64,000 bases of DNA from Micromonospora sp. WMMA1947. Its GTDB lineage: Bacteria > Actinomycetota > Actinomycetes > Mycobacteriales > Micromonosporaceae. Shown here piece by piece: positions 1 through 9,200 of this stretch. Below the pieces are notes generated by a model that was given only the letters and a program-made list of their open reading frames with translations, did no database searches and was not told the origin of the DNA. Positions within the stretch are counted from its first letter, which is position 1. The number at the start of each line of letters is the position of its first letter. Made by a program: the position numbers and the translations under genes. The stretch lies in assembly GCF_027497355.1 (NCBI RefSeq), contig NZ_CP114909.1:2790001-2854000 (forward strand). Direction: 5' to 3'.

Positions 1-102
1 CGGACATCCCCCGGACGGCTGACGCCCGCGCGTGCCGGCGCGGTCGCGACCGGCCCGGCCGGGTCCGGCCTGTGCATTACCGCACACACCGCACCCGCTC
101 GG

Positions 103-130
103 TTGCCGCCGGTTCCCATCTCGTTAGGCT
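103..130 (+). promoter_or_regulatory. Probable sucC promoter
   Basis: A TTGCCG box at 103-108 is followed after a 16-bp spacer by TAGGCT at 125-130, which fits the actinobacterial housekeeping sigma consensus. It would start transcription near position 137 and leave a leader of about 97 nt before the GTG of sucC. The bases before it (1-102) hold nothing I can identify. Confidence 0.5.
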
Positions 131-140
131 GCGGCAAATG

Positions 141-163
141 GCCTGTCTGTTCTGATGACAGGC
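141..163 (+). promoter_or_regulatory. Hairpin in the sucC leader
   Basis: GCCTGTC at 141-147 pairs with GACAGGC at 157-163 around a 9-nt loop. It lies just downstream of the predicted transcription start, so it would sit at the 5' end of the sucCD mRNA. It may stabilise the message. No known riboswitch fold was recognised. Confidence 0.35.
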
Positions 164-233
164 GTCAAACTGATTTTCCGAAGCTGGTGGCGGCGCGACG
201 GCGCGCCGCGGAGACGGGACGGGACGCGCAAAC

Positions 234-1412
234 GTGGACCTGTACGAGTACCAGGGGCGGGACCTGTTCGAGCGGCACGGCTTGCCCGTGCTCGCCGGCG
301 GCGTCGCCACGACCCCGGAGGAGGCCCGCGCGATCGCCGAACGCCTCGGCGGCCGGGTGGTCGTCAAGGCGCAGGTGAAGGTCGGTGGCCGCGGTAAGGC
401 CGGCGGCGTGAAGCTGGCCGAGGGCGCGGAGGAGACGGTGGCCCGGGCCACCGACATCCTCGGCATGGACATCAAGGGTCACACCGTCCACAAGGTCATG
501 ATCACCGTGACCGCGGACGTGGCCGAGGAGTACTACTTCTCATACCTGCTCGACCGGGCGAACCGCACGTTCCTCTGCATCGCCAGCGTCGCCGGCGGCA
601 TGGACATCGAGCAGGTCGCGGCCGAGACGCCGGACCGGGTCGTGAAGGCACCGATCGACGCCAACACCGGCGTGGACGAGGCGAAGGCGCGCGAGATCGT
701 CAGCGCGGCCGGATTCCCGGCCGAGATCGCCGACCAGGTGGTCGAGGTCGCGGTCAAGCTGTGGCAGGCGTTCGTGGCCGAGGACGCCACGCTCGTCGAG
801 GTGAACCCGCTGGCCACCACCAAGGACGGCAAGCTGCTGCTCCTGGACGCCAAGGTCACCCTGGACGAGAACGCCGGGTTCCGGCACCCGGACCACGAGG
901 CCCTGGTCGACCAGGCGTCGGTGGACCCGCTGGAGCAGGCCGCGAAGGCCAAGGACCTCAACTACGTCAAGCTCGACGGCGAGGTCGGCATCATCGGCAA
1001 CGGCGCGGGCCTGGTCATGTCCACGCTCGACGTGGTCGCGTACGCGGGCGAGCGGCACGGCGGCGTCAAGCCGGCCAACTTCCTCGACATCGGCGGCGGC
1101 GCGAGCGCCGAGGTGATGGCGAACGGCCTGGAGATCGTCCTGTCCGACCCGTCGGTCAAGAGCGTCTTCGTCAACGTCTTCGGCGGCATCACCGCCTGCG
1201 ACGCGGTCGCCAACGGCATCGTGCAGGCGCTGGCGCTGCTGGAGCAGCGCGGCGAGAAGGCCACCAAGCCGCTCGTCGTGCGCCTCGACGGCAACAACGC
1301 CGAGGCCGGTCGGGCGATCCTCGACGACGCGGCCAACCCGCTGATCCAGCGGGTCGACACCATGGACGGCGCGGCCGAGCGGGCCGCCGAGCTGGCAGCT
1401 GCGGGGGTCTGA
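234..1412 (+). CDS. sucC: Succinyl-CoA synthetase (ADP-forming), beta subunit
   Basis: TCA-cycle enzyme subunit that, with SucD, converts succinyl-CoA plus ADP/GDP and phosphate to succinate, CoA and ATP/GTP in the cytoplasm. The 392-aa product has the family's usual length. An N-terminal ATP-grasp fold shows the nucleotide-binding stretch [14 protein letters not shown] at residues 45-58. A C-terminal CoA-ligase-like domain carries [12 protein letters not shown] and a VFGGIT loop. The GTG start is preceded by a purine-rich GGGACGGGAC stretch, so the start is likely but not certain. sucD begins 2 nt after the stop, so the two subunits are co-transcribed and probably translationally coupled. 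Confidence 0.97.
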   Translation: MDLYEYQGRDLFERHGLPVLAGGVATTPEEARAIAERLGGRVVVKAQVKVGGRGKAGGVKLAEGAEETVARATDILGMDIKGHTVHKVMITVTADVAEEYYFSYLLDRANRTFLCIASVAGGMDIEQVAAETPDRVVKAPIDANTGVDEAKAREIVSAAGFPAEIADQVVEVAVKLWQAFVAEDATLVEVNPLATTKDGKLLLLDAKVTLDENAGFRHPDHEALVDQASVDPLEQAAKAKDLNYVKLDGEVGIIGNGAGLVMSTLDVVAYAGERHGGVKPANFLDIGGGASAEVMANGLEIVLSDPSVKSVFVNVFGGITACDAVANGIVQALALLEQRGEKATKPLVVRLDGNNAEAGRAILDDAANPLIQRVDTMDGAAERAAELAAAGV

Positions 1413-1414
1413 CA

Positions 1415-2302
1415 ATGGCTATCTGGCTGACCAAGGACTCCAAGGTCATCGTGCAGGGGATGACCGGTTCCGAGGGTTCCAAGCACACCCGGCGGATGCT
1501 CGCCGCCGGCACCAACGTGGTCGGCGGTGTCAACCCGCGCAAGGCCGGCACCACTGTCGACTTCGACGGCACCGAGCTGCCCGTCTTCGCCTCCGTCGCG
1601 GACGCGATGAAGGAGACCGGCGCGGACGTCACTGTCATCTTCGTACCGCCGCAGTTCACCAAGGCCGCGGTCGTCGAGGCGATCGACGCCGGCATCGACC
1701 TGGCCGTGGTGATCACCGAGGGCGTGCCGGTGCACGACACCGCCGCGTTCTGGGCGTACAACCAGTCCAAGGGCGAGCGCACCCGGATCATCGGCCCGAA
1801 CTGCCCGGGCATCGCCTCGCCGGGCGCCTCGAACGCCGGCATCATCCCGGCCGACATCACCGGCTCCGGCCGCATCGGCCTGGTCAGCAAGAGCGGCACG
1901 CTGACCTACCAGATGATGTACGAGCTGCGCGACATCGGCTTCTCCACCTGCGTCGGCATCGGCGGTGACCCGATCATCGGCACCACCCACATCGACGCCC
2001 TGGCCGCCTTCGAGGCGGACCCGGAGACCGACGCGATCGTCATGATCGGTGAGATCGGCGGCGACGCCGAGGAGCGGGCGGCCGAGTTCATCAAGGCCAA
2101 CGTCACCAAGCCGGTGGTCGGCTACATCGCCGGCTTCACCGCCCCGCCCGGCAAGACCATGGGTCACGCCGGCGCGATCATCTCGGGCTCGGCGGGCACC
2201 GCCGACGCCAAGAAGGCAGCGCTGGAGGCGGTGGGCGTCAAGGTCGGCAAGACCCCGACCGAGACCGCCAACCTGATGCGGGAGCTCATGTCCGGCCGCT
2301 GA
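1415..2302 (+). CDS. sucD: Succinyl-CoA synthetase, alpha subunit
   Basis: Alpha subunit of succinyl-CoA synthetase. It binds CoA and carries the phosphohistidine intermediate. The 295-aa product starts [15 protein letters not shown], with a CoA-binding Rossmann domain (residues ~5-130). The ligase domain contains the active-site motif GHAGAIISG, whose histidine is about residue 251. A longer reading frame is open upstream inside sucC, but the ATG 2 nt after the sucC stop matches the family N-terminus exactly. A strong hairpin terminator follows, so sucCD looks like a two-gene operon. Confidence 0.97.
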   Translation: MAIWLTKDSKVIVQGMTGSEGSKHTRRMLAAGTNVVGGVNPRKAGTTVDFDGTELPVFASVADAMKETGADVTVIFVPPQFTKAAVVEAIDAGIDLAVVITEGVPVHDTAAFWAYNQSKGERTRIIGPNCPGIASPGASNAGIIPADITGSGRIGLVSKSGTLTYQMMYELRDIGFSTCVGIGGDPIIGTTHIDALAAFEADPETDAIVMIGEIGGDAEERAAEFIKANVTKPVVGYIAGFTAPPGKTMGHAGAIISGSAGTADAKKAALEAVGVKVGKTPTETANLMRELMSGR

Positions 2303-2320
2303 GCGGTCGTGCGAGACGCC

Positions 2321-2354
2321 GAGAGGGCCGACCGGGGAACCGGTCGGCCCTCTC
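2321..2354. terminator. Terminator between sucD and the DUF4190 gene
   Basis: A perfect 15-bp stem (GAGAGGGCCGACCGG at 2321-2335 against 2340-2354) closes on a GGAA tetraloop. There is no clear T-run, as is usual in very GC-rich actinomycetes. It sits between two convergent genes and can serve both strands. Confidence 0.85.
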
Positions 2355-2358
2355 GCGT

Positions 2359-2628
2359 TCAGCGATACCAGTACGGGTAGTACGAGTTGCCCCGGGCGCG
2401 CACGATGGCGCTGGCGACGATGTTGATCACACCGAACGCGATGCCCAGCCAGCCGAGCAGCTGCGACTTGCCGTTGCGCCGGGCGTCGCGGATCGACAGC
2501 GCGCCGAAGACGATGCCGAGGACGCCGCAGCAGAACAGGCCGAAGACTATGCCGAGGACGCCCCAGAGCGTGGTCCGGTCCCGGCCGACGGCCGGTGGCG
2601 GCGGGGGCGGCGGATACGGAGCGTGCAC
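2359..2628 (-). CDS. Small DUF4190-type membrane protein
   Basis: 89-aa protein with a Pro-rich N-terminus (VHAPYPPPPPPP) followed by two hydrophobic segments, roughly residues 22-48 and 55-75. The two are separated by a basic loop containing RDARRNGKS. This is the layout of small DUF4190-type membrane proteins, whose function is unknown. The GTG start was chosen because GGAGGA lies about 6 nt upstream. The longer upstream Met would include an unrelated Arg-rich stretch. In M. tuberculosis the sucD-perM interval likewise holds a small membrane protein gene (Rv0954), so the position may be conserved even though the sequence differs. Confidence 0.7.
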   Translation of the reverse strand: MHAPYPPPPPPPAVGRDRTTLWGVLGIVFGLFCCGVLGIVFGALSIRDARRNGKSQLLGWLGIAFGVINIVASAIVRARGNSYYPYWYR

Positions 2629-2787
2629 GGCTTCCTCCGAGCGGTCGGCGCCGCGACGGAAACGGACGCGTCTGAGGCCGAGGCTAGACCGGATCACCGC
2701 CGCGGGGCCGGGGTTCGCGCGAACTCGCCACGCTGCCGACCCGGTATCGGACTGCCGTCCTTCCCGCGGCGTGCCAGAGTAGACACG

Positions 2788-4074
2788 ATGTCACGCGTCA
2801 CCCCTGACCAGCCCCGCCGTCCGGCCACCGGTCCCCCCGCCGGCTCCCGGCCGCCCGGCCGTGCCCGCCCGGCCGCGCGGGTGCCCGCGCCCCGACCGGG
2901 TGAGGAGCCCCGCAGCCGGGCTCCCCTACCGGTCGCCGCCGGGGTGGCCGCGCTCTGGGCGGCGCTGACCTCCTGGCTGCCGGTCTCCGTCGTGCTGGGC
3001 CTCGCCCAGCTCAGCGAGGACGCCGGCTCGTTCGGCGGCGCGCTGCGCGCCGGCCTGGCCGGCTGGCTGCTCGGCCACGGGGTGCCGCTGGGCACCACCG
3101 CCGGGCCGCTCGGCCTGGCGCCGCTCGCACTCAGCGTGCTCGCCGTCTGGCGGCTCACCCGCGCCGGGGTGCACGTCAGCCGGGCCGTCGGGGCGCGCGG
3201 TGGGGGCTCGCCCCGCCAGGCGCTCACCGTCGCGGTCGCCGTCGGCATCGGGTACGCGCTGCTCGGCGCGCTCGCCGCGTTCGCCGTCGACGTGGGCGGC
3301 CTGCGGGTCTCCCCGGTGACCGCCGCGTTCACGTTCGCCGCGTTCGGTGTACCGGCCGCTCTGGTCGGCGCGCTGCGCACCACCGGTGTGTGGGCGCTGC
3401 TGGCCGCGCGCTGCCCGCCGCCGGTGCGCGACGGCCTGCGTACCGGACTGGTCGCGGCGCTGCTGTTGTGCGGCGCGGGCGCCGGCGCGGCCGGGCTGGC
3501 CGTGGCCACCGGCGGCGGCGACGCGGCCGACATGATCGGGGCGTACCGGACCGGGGTGGCCGGCCAGGCGGGCATCACGCTTGTCAGCCTCGCCTACGCG
3601 CCGAACGCGACCGCCTGGTCGGCGAGCTACCTGCTCGGTCCCGGGTTCGCGGTCGGCACCGACACCGCCGTCCGGACGAGCGAGGTGTCCGTGGGCGCGC
3701 TGCCGGCCGTACCGCTGCTGGCCGGCCTGCCGCGTGGCCCGATGGACGGGCTGGGCGGCGCGCTGCTCGCAGTGCCGGTGCTGGCCGCGATGGCGGCCGG
3801 CTGGCTGCTGGCCCGGCGGCTGCTGCGCGCGGCCGCCGAGGAACGGGCCGAGGTCCGCTGGCCGGCGCTGCTGCTGCCGGCTGTGCTCGCCGGGCCGGTC
3901 GCCGGCGCGCTGCTGGGGCTGTTCGCGGCGGCCTCCGGGGGATCGCTCGGCGGTGGCCGGCTGGCGGAGGTCGGGCCCTCACCGTGGGCGGTGGCCGTGG
4001 TGGCCACGCTGGTGATCGGGGTGGGCGCGGTGCTCGGCGCCGCCGCCACCCGCACGCTGACCCGCACCCGCTGA
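2788..4074 (+). CDS. DUF6350 multi-pass membrane protein, PerM-like
   Basis: 428-aa integral membrane protein. A Pro/Arg-rich cytoplasmic head (residues 1-45) is followed by about ten hydrophobic segments rich in Ala, Leu, Val and Gly. Position between sucCD and purNH is the same as that of Rv0955 (PerM) in M. tuberculosis, a DUF6350 protein linked to cell division and persistence under low magnesium or acid. Assignment rests on synteny and topology, with no diagnostic motif. The ATG at 2788 is preferred over upstream in-frame codons that run through the promoter of the opposing gene. Confidence 0.75.
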   Translation: MSRVTPDQPRRPATGPPAGSRPPGRARPAARVPAPRPGEEPRSRAPLPVAAGVAALWAALTSWLPVSVVLGLAQLSEDAGSFGGALRAGLAGWLLGHGVPLGTTAGPLGLAPLALSVLAVWRLTRAGVHVSRAVGARGGGSPRQALTVAVAVGIGYALLGALAAFAVDVGGLRVSPVTAAFTFAAFGVPAALVGALRTTGVWALLAARCPPPVRDGLRTGLVAALLLCGAGAGAAGLAVATGGGDAADMIGAYRTGVAGQAGITLVSLAYAPNATAWSASYLLGPGFAVGTDTAVRTSEVSVGALPAVPLLAGLPRGPMDGLGGALLAVPVLAAMAAGWLLARRLLRAAAEERAEVRWPALLLPAVLAGPVAGALLGLFAAASGGSLGGGRLAEVGPSPWAVAVVATLVIGVGAVLGAAATRTLTRTR

Positions 4075-4103
4075 CGCGCCGCCTCCGGGGGCGGGATACG
4101 CGT

Positions 4104-4135
4104 CAGGGGCGCCCACCGGTCGGTGGACGCCCCTG
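4104..4135. terminator. Convergent terminator
   Basis: CAGGGGCG pairs with CGCCCCTG, with an inner CCACC/GGTGG stem and a GGTC loop. It lies between the convergent PerM-like gene and the DUF4190 gene and probably ends both transcripts. Confidence 0.75.
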
Positions 4136-4147
4136 GACGGCGGACGA

Positions 4148-4720
4148 TCAGGGCTGGGCCGGCAGGCTGAGGTTGGCGAAGATGCCCAGGATGATCAGGA
4201 CGATGCCCAGGCCGGCGCCGATCGCGCCGCAGATCAGACCGGTCTTGGCCTGACCGTCGTTGTTGGCGAGCCCCTGCGCGGCCTTCTGGCGGCCCAGGTA
4301 GCCGGTGACGGCCGCCGCGATACCGAGCGGGATGCCGAGGTAGAAGCAGCAGACCATCGGGATCGAGGCGATACCGAGGATCATGGACACGAGGCCCAGC
4401 GTGTTGTTCGGGGCCTGGCCCGGACCGGCCGGGTAGCCGGCGCCCGGATACTGCGGCGCGGCGCCGTACGGCTGCTGCTGCGCGTACGGGTCCTGGCCGT
4501 AGGCGGGCTGACCCGAGGTGGGCTGGCCGTACGGCTGGCCCGAGGTCGGCTGCTGGCCGTACTGCGGCTGCTGCCCGTACTGGGGCTGCTGGCCGTACTG
4601 GGGCTGCTGGCCGTACTGCGGGGCCTGCGGCGGCGGGGCGTACGGGTCGTGCGGCTGAGCGGTCGGGTCCTGGTTCGGCTGCTGGCCGTACGGGTCCTGT
4701 CCGGGGTAACCGGGCTGCAT
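4148..4720 (-). CDS. DUF4190 membrane protein with Gln/Tyr-rich repeat head
   Basis: 190-aa protein. Residues 1-95 are low-complexity and rich in Gln, Pro, Tyr and Gly, including four perfect QYGQQP hexapeptides and a TSGQP repeat. Two hydrophobic helices follow, around residues 100-135 and 155-185, separated by a YLGRQKAAQGLANNDGQAKTG-like loop typical of DUF4190. The start at MQPGYPGQD has GAGGAG about 10 nt upstream. It lies 35 nt downstream of the dispanin-like gene, and both proteins begin MQPGYP, so they probably form one operon of small surface-membrane proteins. Function is unknown. Confidence 0.8.
   Translation of the reverse strand: MQPGYPGQDPYGQQPNQDPTAQPHDPYAPPPQAPQYGQQPQYGQQPQYGQQPQYGQQPTSGQPYGQPTSGQPAYGQDPYAQQQPYGAAPQYPGAGYPAGPGQAPNNTLGLVSMILGIASIPMVCCFYLGIPLGIAAAVTGYLGRQKAAQGLANNDGQAKTGLICGAIGAGLGIVLIILGIFANLSLPAQP
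4548..4619 (-). repeat. 18-bp coding tandem repeat (4 units)
   Basis: Four consecutive 18-bp units of the type ggctgctggccgtactgg differ at one or two positions. On the minus strand they encode QYGQQP four times within the DUF4190 protein. Such in-frame repeats can vary in number between strains without breaking the frame. Confidence 0.9.
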
Positions 4721-4755
4721 GTCTGGGTGCTCCTCAGATCGGTTCGGGTTGTCGG

Positions 4756-5052
4756 TCAGTTGCTGCCGCTGTTGCCGGCGAGACCAGCCAGGCCGCCGAG
4801 GAGGCAACATCCCACCACGATGACGCCGATCCAGATCAGACCGACGATGAGGGCCCACTTGGACCACTTCTTGGACTCGGCTGCGGCGGCCTGGGCGCCG
4901 GCGTAGTCACCCTGCTGGATCAGCGGGTTGACCTTCGACGCGTTGATGATGGCCGGGATCGCGAGCGGCCAGAACAGGAAGATCGCGACGATGGACATCG
5001 TCATGTTGTTGTCGATCTGCTGCGGCTGCTGTGGGGGGTATCCGGGCTGCAT
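4756..5052 (-). CDS. CD225/dispanin-family small membrane protein
   Basis: 98-aa protein with a short Pro/Gln-rich head (MQPGYPPQQPQQ). Two transmembrane segments follow: MSIVAIFLFWPLAIPAIINA and WALIVGLIWIGVIVVGCCLL. They are joined by ASKVNPLIQQGDYAGAQAAA, which is the conserved intramembrane-loop signature of the CD225/dispanin family (bacterial relatives of interferon-induced transmembrane proteins). The start has GAGGAG about 9 nt upstream. First gene of a likely two-gene operon with the DUF4190 gene. The bacterial role is not established. Confidence 0.85.
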   Translation of the reverse strand: MQPGYPPQQPQQIDNNMTMSIVAIFLFWPLAIPAIINASKVNPLIQQGDYAGAQAAAAESKKWSKWALIVGLIWIGVIVVGCCLLGGLAGLAGNSGSN

Positions 5053-5218
5053 GGGACGTACTCCTCGGTCCGGCGGCACGCGGCGTGCCGGGTTCACTGG
5101 GGGTGCGGGCCGGGCACGGGGCCGGACACCGGGCGACCGGCAGCGTACCGCGACCACGCCATCCGAGAGGTCACCCGATGAGCCGCCGCCCCGCGGCCGA
5201 GCCGCCTGACCTGCCCGA

Positions 5219-5224
5219 TAGGGT
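5219..5224 (+). promoter_or_regulatory. -10 box of a leaderless purN mRNA
   Basis: TAGGGT lies 6 nt upstream of the GTG start of purN, and no Shine-Dalgarno sequence is present. That spacing places the transcription start on the start codon, implying leaderless translation. Confidence 0.5.
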
Positions 5225-5230
5225 TGCCCG

Positions 5231-5851
5231 GTGACCGAGCCCGCGTCCGTCGCCCGCCTCGTCGTCCTCGTCTCCGGTTCCGGCAGCAACCTCCAGGCGC
5301 TGCTGGACGCCACCGCCGACCCCGCCTACGGCGCCCGGGTGGTCGCCGTCGGCGCCGACCGGGACGGTATCGCCGGCCTGGACCGGGCCGCCGCAGTTGG
5401 CGTGCCGTCCTTCGTCGAGCGCGTCAAGGACCACCCCACCCGCGACGACTGGGACAAGGCGCTCACCGCGCGGGTCGCCGAGCACCGGCCCGACCTGGTC
5501 ATCAGCGCCGGCTTCCTCAAGCTCGTCGGCCCGGAGTTCCTGGCCGCGTTCGGCGACCGCTACCTCAACACGCACAACACGCTGCTGCCGGCGTTCCCCG
5601 GCATCCACGGCCCCCGCGACGCGCTGGCGTACGGCGTGAAGGTCACCGGGGCCACGCTGTTCTTCGTCGACGCCGGGATGGACACCGGGCCGATCGTGGC
5701 CCAGGTCGCCGTGCCGGTGCTCGACGACGACGACGAGGACACGCTCACCGAGCGCATCAAGTCCGCCGAGCGGCGCCAGCTCGTCGAGCAGGTCGGCCGC
5801 CTGGTCCGTGAAGGCTGGACGATCACCGGAAGAAAGGTCACCATCCCGTGA
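5231..5851 (+). CDS. purN: Phosphoribosylglycinamide formyltransferase
   Basis: Third committed step of purine synthesis: transfers a formyl group from 10-formyl-THF to GAR. The 206-aa protein shows the GAR-binding loop [10 protein letters not shown] (residues ~15-24). The catalytic Asn-x-His occurs in [12 protein letters not shown] near residues 113-124, followed by [15 protein letters not shown] with the catalytic Asp. Start is GTG. The stop overlaps the purH GTG by 4 bp (GTGA), so purN and purH are translationally coupled. The supply of 10-formyl-THF comes from FolD, encoded 9 kb away in this window. Confidence 0.97.
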   Translation: MTEPASVARLVVLVSGSGSNLQALLDATADPAYGARVVAVGADRDGIAGLDRAAAVGVPSFVERVKDHPTRDDWDKALTARVAEHRPDLVISAGFLKLVGPEFLAAFGDRYLNTHNTLLPAFPGIHGPRDALAYGVKVTGATLFFVDAGMDTGPIVAQVAVPVLDDDDEDTLTERIKSAERRQLVEQVGRLVREGWTITGRKVTIP

Positions 5852-7422
5852 ACGCCACTGAGGACGCCGGTCGCCGCCCGATCCGGCGCGCGCTGGTCAG
5901 CGTCTACGACAAGACCGGCCTGGTCGAGCTGGCCCGCGCCCTGCACGAGGCCGGAGTCGAGATCGTGTCGACCGGGAGCACCGCGTCGACGATCGCCGGC
6001 GCCGGGGTGCCGGTGACGCCGGTCGAGCAGGTCACCGGCTTCCCGGAGATCCTCGACGGGCGGGTCAAGACGCTGCACCCGAAGATCCACGGTGGCCTCC
6101 TGGCCGACCTCCGCAAGGACGCGCACGCCGCGCAGCTCGACGAGCACGGGATCGCCGGCATCGACCTGCTGGTCTCCAACCTCTACCCGTTCCAGGCCAC
6201 CGTCGCTTCCGGCGCCGACACCGACGAGTGCGTCGAGCAGATCGACATCGGCGGTCCGGCGATGGTGCGGGCCGCGGCGAAGAACCATGCCTCGGTGGCG
6301 GTGGTGACCGACCCGGCCGCGTACCCGGCGGTGGTGGCCGCGCTCGCCGAGGGCGGCTTCACGCCGGCCCGGCGCCGGGCGCTGGCGGCCCGTGCGTTCG
6401 CCGACATCGCCGACTACGACGTGGCGGTGGCCGACTGGTTCGCCACCACCGTGGCGCCGGCCGAGGACGGCTGGCCGGAGTTCGCCGGGCTGGCGCTGCG
6501 TCGCCAGGCGGTGCTGCGGTACGGCGAGAACCCGCACCAGGCGGCGGCGCTCTACACCGACCCGGGCGCGCCGGCCGGGCTGGCCCAGGCCGAGCAGCTG
6601 CACGGCAAGGAGATGTCCTACAACAACTACGTCGACGCGGACGCCGCCTGGCGAGCCGCGAACGACTTCCCGGACCAGCCGGCGGTGGCGATCATCAAGC
6701 ACGCCAACCCGTGCGGCATCGCTGTGGGCGCGGACGTGGCCGAGGCGCACCGCAAGGCGCACGCCTGCGACCCGGTCTCCGCGTTCGGCGGCGTGATCGC
6801 GGTGAACCGGCCGGTCGACGCGGCGCTGGCCGGCCAGGTCGCGGAGATCTTCACCGAGGTGCTGGTGGCGCCCGGCTTCGACGAGGACGCGCTGGATCTG
6901 CTGCGGGCCAAGAAGAACCTCCGCCTGCTGCGGGCGCCCGAGTTCGCGGTGCGGCCGGCGGAGTGGCGGCAGGTCAGCGGCGGCGTGCTGGTGCAGTCGC
7001 GGGACGCCGTCGACGCGCCGGGCGACGACCCGTCCGGCTGGGCGCTCGCGACCGGCGACCCGGCCGACGAGGCGACGCTGCGCGACCTGGCGTTCGCCTG
7101 GCGGGCGGTCCGCGCGGTCAAGAGCAACGCGATCCTGCTGGCCCGCGACGGCGCCACGGTCGGTGTCGGCATGGGACAGGTCAACCGGGTGGACTCGGCG
7201 CGGCTGGCGGTCAGCCGGGCCGGTGACGAGCGGGCCCGCGGCTCGGTCTGCGCCTCGGACGCGTTCTTCCCGTTCGCCGACGGCCCGCAGATCCTCATCG
7301 ACGCCGGGGTGCGGGCGATCGTGCAGCCGGGCGGCTCGATCCGGGACGAGGAGACCATCGCGGCCTGCAAGGCGGCGGGCGTCACCATGTACCTGACCGG
7401 GACCCGGCACTTCTTCCACTGA
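5848..7422 (+). CDS. purH: Bifunctional AICAR transformylase / IMP cyclohydrolase
   Basis: Last two steps of IMP synthesis. The 524-aa protein has an N-terminal MGS-like cyclohydrolase domain (residues ~10-200, starting [19 protein letters not shown]). The transformylase domain contains YGENPHQAA at about residue 225 and the catalytic KHANPCG, in which Lys284-His285 match the Lys-His pair of the family. Length and motifs are normal. GTG start inside the purN stop. A strong hairpin follows the gene. Confidence 0.98.
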   Translation: MNATEDAGRRPIRRALVSVYDKTGLVELARALHEAGVEIVSTGSTASTIAGAGVPVTPVEQVTGFPEILDGRVKTLHPKIHGGLLADLRKDAHAAQLDEHGIAGIDLLVSNLYPFQATVASGADTDECVEQIDIGGPAMVRAAAKNHASVAVVTDPAAYPAVVAALAEGGFTPARRRALAARAFADIADYDVAVADWFATTVAPAEDGWPEFAGLALRRQAVLRYGENPHQAAALYTDPGAPAGLAQAEQLHGKEMSYNNYVDADAAWRAANDFPDQPAVAIIKHANPCGIAVGADVAEAHRKAHACDPVSAFGGVIAVNRPVDAALAGQVAEIFTEVLVAPGFDEDALDLLRAKKNLRLLRAPEFAVRPAEWRQVSGGVLVQSRDAVDAPGDDPSGWALATGDPADEATLRDLAFAWRAVRAVKSNAILLARDGATVGVGMGQVNRVDSARLAVSRAGDERARGSVCASDAFFPFADGPQILIDAGVRAIVQPGGSIRDEETIAACKAAGVTMYLTGTRHFFH

Positions 7423-7442
7423 CCGGCCCCGCCGGGAAGCCT

Positions 7443-7490
7443 CGGCCCCGGGTGCGTCCGTCGTTCACGCGACAGGCGCACCCGGGGCCG
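7443..7490 (+). terminator. purNH terminator
   Basis: CGGCCCCGGGTGCG at 7443-7456 is perfectly complementary to 7477-7490 (14-bp stem, 20-nt loop), 20 nt after the purH stop. Confidence 0.85.
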
Positions 7491-7495
7491 TGCCG

Positions 7496-7525
7496 TTGCC
7501 CGGCGTCGGAGGCGGTTGCTAGCGT
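7496..7525 (+). promoter_or_regulatory. Probable promoter of the secreted Pro-rich protein
   Basis: TTGCCC at 7496-7501 and TAGCGT at 7520-7525 with an 18-bp spacer. The start would be about 45 nt before the ATG. Confidence 0.45.
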
Positions 7526-7578
7526 GTGCGCGGCGACGATCGAGCGTCTCCGCTGTCTGTGAGCCCGGCAGGTGTGCC

Positions 7579-7974
7579 ATGCGTGTTCGCGACCGGTTGA
7601 CCGCCGTCGTCGTCACGCTGGCGCTCGTCCTGGCCGGCCTGGGCGTGGCCGTCGCACCCGCCGCTCCGATCGTCGAAGGCGCTTTCCCCGTCGCGCCGTC
7701 CGCTTCCGCCGCTGCCTCGGCGAGCGGAACGAGCCCGGTCGCGCTGCGTGCCGCGTACCCCGAACGGTCCTGGCCGGAGCTCGCCGCCGGGCCGTGGCAC
7801 GACCACGGCGGCGGCCTCGGCTACGCCGACGGACCGGACGACCTGGCCCCGGCCGCGCTTCCGCGCGCTGCCGGTCCGGTCGTGCCGGAGCCGGTCGTGC
7901 CCGCGCCCCGGCCGCCGGTCGTGCCGCTGCCGCCGCGCGGACCGCTCGCCGCGCGCGCCCCGCCGGCCGCCTGA
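7579..7974 (+). CDS. Secreted Pro/Ala-rich protein of unknown function
   Basis: 131-aa protein not recognised as any family. Residues 1-30 form a classical Sec signal: basic MRVRDR, then a Val/Leu/Ala core, then a probable cleavage after APAAP or nearby Ala residues. The mature part is rich in Ala and Pro. It has a short middle segment with AYPERSWPELAAGPWHDHGGG and a Pro-Val tail (VVPEPVVPAPRPPVVPLPPR) like a wall-spanning or extracellular linker. It contains no cysteine. It has its own promoter and a terminator on each side, so it is monocistronic. The reading frame and codon usage look coding, but homologues were not identified. Confidence 0.6.
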   Translation: MRVRDRLTAVVVTLALVLAGLGVAVAPAAPIVEGAFPVAPSASAAASASGTSPVALRAAYPERSWPELAAGPWHDHGGGLGYADGPDDLAPAALPRAAGPVVPEPVVPAPRPPVVPLPPRGPLAARAPPAA

Positions 7975-8124
7975 GCCGCACCGAACCCGCAGCCCGCACC
8001 GGGACGCGCGCTCGCGCCGGCGGTTCCGCCGCGAGCTGCCGCCCACCGGTACGGCGGCGCGCCTCACGCCGCCGGTCCGGCTCGGGTTCGCCCCGGGTCC
8101 GCCGTCCGCACGCGTGCCCGCATC

Positions 8125-8164
8125 GAAGGCCTCGTCCCCACTTCCTCCGGGGGACGGGGCCTTC
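8125..8164. terminator. Convergent terminator
   Basis: GAAGGCCTCGTCCCC pairs with GGGGACGGGGCCTTC (15-bp stem with one mismatch) around a short C/T-rich loop, between the secreted-protein gene and the ABC operon. The rest of the 197-bp gap (7975-8124) is GC-rich and shows nothing else. Confidence 0.8.
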
Positions 8165-8171
8165 GTCGCGC

Positions 8172-9200
8172 TCACGTCTCGGTGCGGACCTCGGCGAAGT
8201 GGCAGGCGCTGGGGTGCGGGTCCGCCGCGCGGGGCACCGCCTGCGGGTCCTGCGTCGCGCAGACCTCCTCGGCCTTCCAGCAGCGGGTCCGGAAGTGGCA
8301 GCCGGACGGCGGCTCGGCCGGGCTGGGCACGTCGCCGGTGAGCCGGATGATGGTCCGCCGGTCGCGGGCCTCCGGGTCGGGCACCGGCACCGCGGACAGC
8401 AGCGCCTGGGTGTACGGGTGGGTCGCGCGCTGGTAGATCTGCTCCTCGGTGCCGATCTCCACGATCCGGCCCAGGTACATCACCGCGACCCGGTCGGAGA
8501 TGTGCCGCACCACCGACAGGTCGTGGGCGATGAAGATGTACGACAGCCCCAGCTCGTCCTGGAGCTGTTCCAGCAGGTTGATCACCTGAGCCTGGATGGA
8601 CACGTCCAGCGCCGACACCGGTTCGTCGCAGACGATGATCTCGGGCCGCAGCGCGAGCGCCCGGGCGATGCCGATGCGCTGGCGTTGGCCGCCGGAGAAC
8701 TGGTGCGGGTAGCGGTTGACGTGTTCCGGGTTGAGCCCGACCACGTCCAGCAGCTCCTGCACCCGCTGCCGCCGGCTGCGCTTCGGCGCCGCCTCCGGGT
8801 GGATCTCGAACGGCTCGCCGATGATGTCGCCGACCGTCATGCGCGGGTTCAGCGAGGTGTACGGGTCCTGCATCACCATCTGCATGTTCCGCCGCAGCCG
8901 GCGCAGGTCGGCACCGCCGGCCCGGAGCAGGTCGCGTCCCTCCAGCGTGACCCGCCCGGCGGTGGGCGTCTCCAGGCGCATGAGCAGTCGCGCCAGCGTG
9001 GACTTGCCGCAGCCGGACTCGCCGACCACGCCGAGCGTCTCGCCGCGCCGCAGCTCGAACGAGACGCCGTCGACCGCCTTGACCTGGCCGATCGTCTTCT
9101 TGAACAGCACGCCCTGGCTGATCGGGAAGTGTTTGACCAGGTGGTCGACGGCGAGGATCGTCTCGCCGCGCACCTTGGCGGGCTCAGCCGTCGCGGTCAT
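8172..9200 (-). CDS. Oligopeptide/dipeptide ABC transporter ATPase (DppF/OppF type)
   Basis: 342-aa ATP-binding subunit of a peptide importer. It shows Walker [10 protein letters not shown], the signature [17 protein letters not shown], Walker [15 protein letters not shown], and the H-loop FIAHDLSVV. The C-terminal oligo_HPY-type extension ends with the cysteine motif [14 protein letters not shown], a [4Fe-4S]/metal-type Cys cluster typical of OppD/F proteins. The start chosen ([13 protein letters not shown]) overlaps the preceding ATPase gene by 17 bp. Last gene of the minus-strand operon SBP-permease-permease-ATPase-ATPase. Confidence 0.93.
   Translation of the reverse strand: MTATAEPAKVRGETILAVDHLVKHFPISQGVLFKKTIGQVKAVDGVSFELRRGETLGVVGESGCGKSTLARLLMRLETPTAGRVTLEGRDLLRAGGADLRRLRRNMQMVMQDPYTSLNPRMTVGDIIGEPFEIHPEAAPKRSRRQRVQELLDVVGLNPEHVNRYPHQFSGGQRQRIGIARALALRPEIIVCDEPVSALDVSIQAQVINLLEQLQDELGLSYIFIAHDLSVVRHISDRVAVMYLGRIVEIGTEEQIYQRATHPYTQALLSAVPVPDPEARDRRTIIRLTGDVPSPAEPPSGCHFRTRCWKAEEVCATQDPQAVPRAADPHPSACHFAEVRTET

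Noticed and set aside
761..1414. Long upstream extension of sucD
   Set aside because: It is the out-of-frame shadow of sucC; the family N-terminus begins at 1415.
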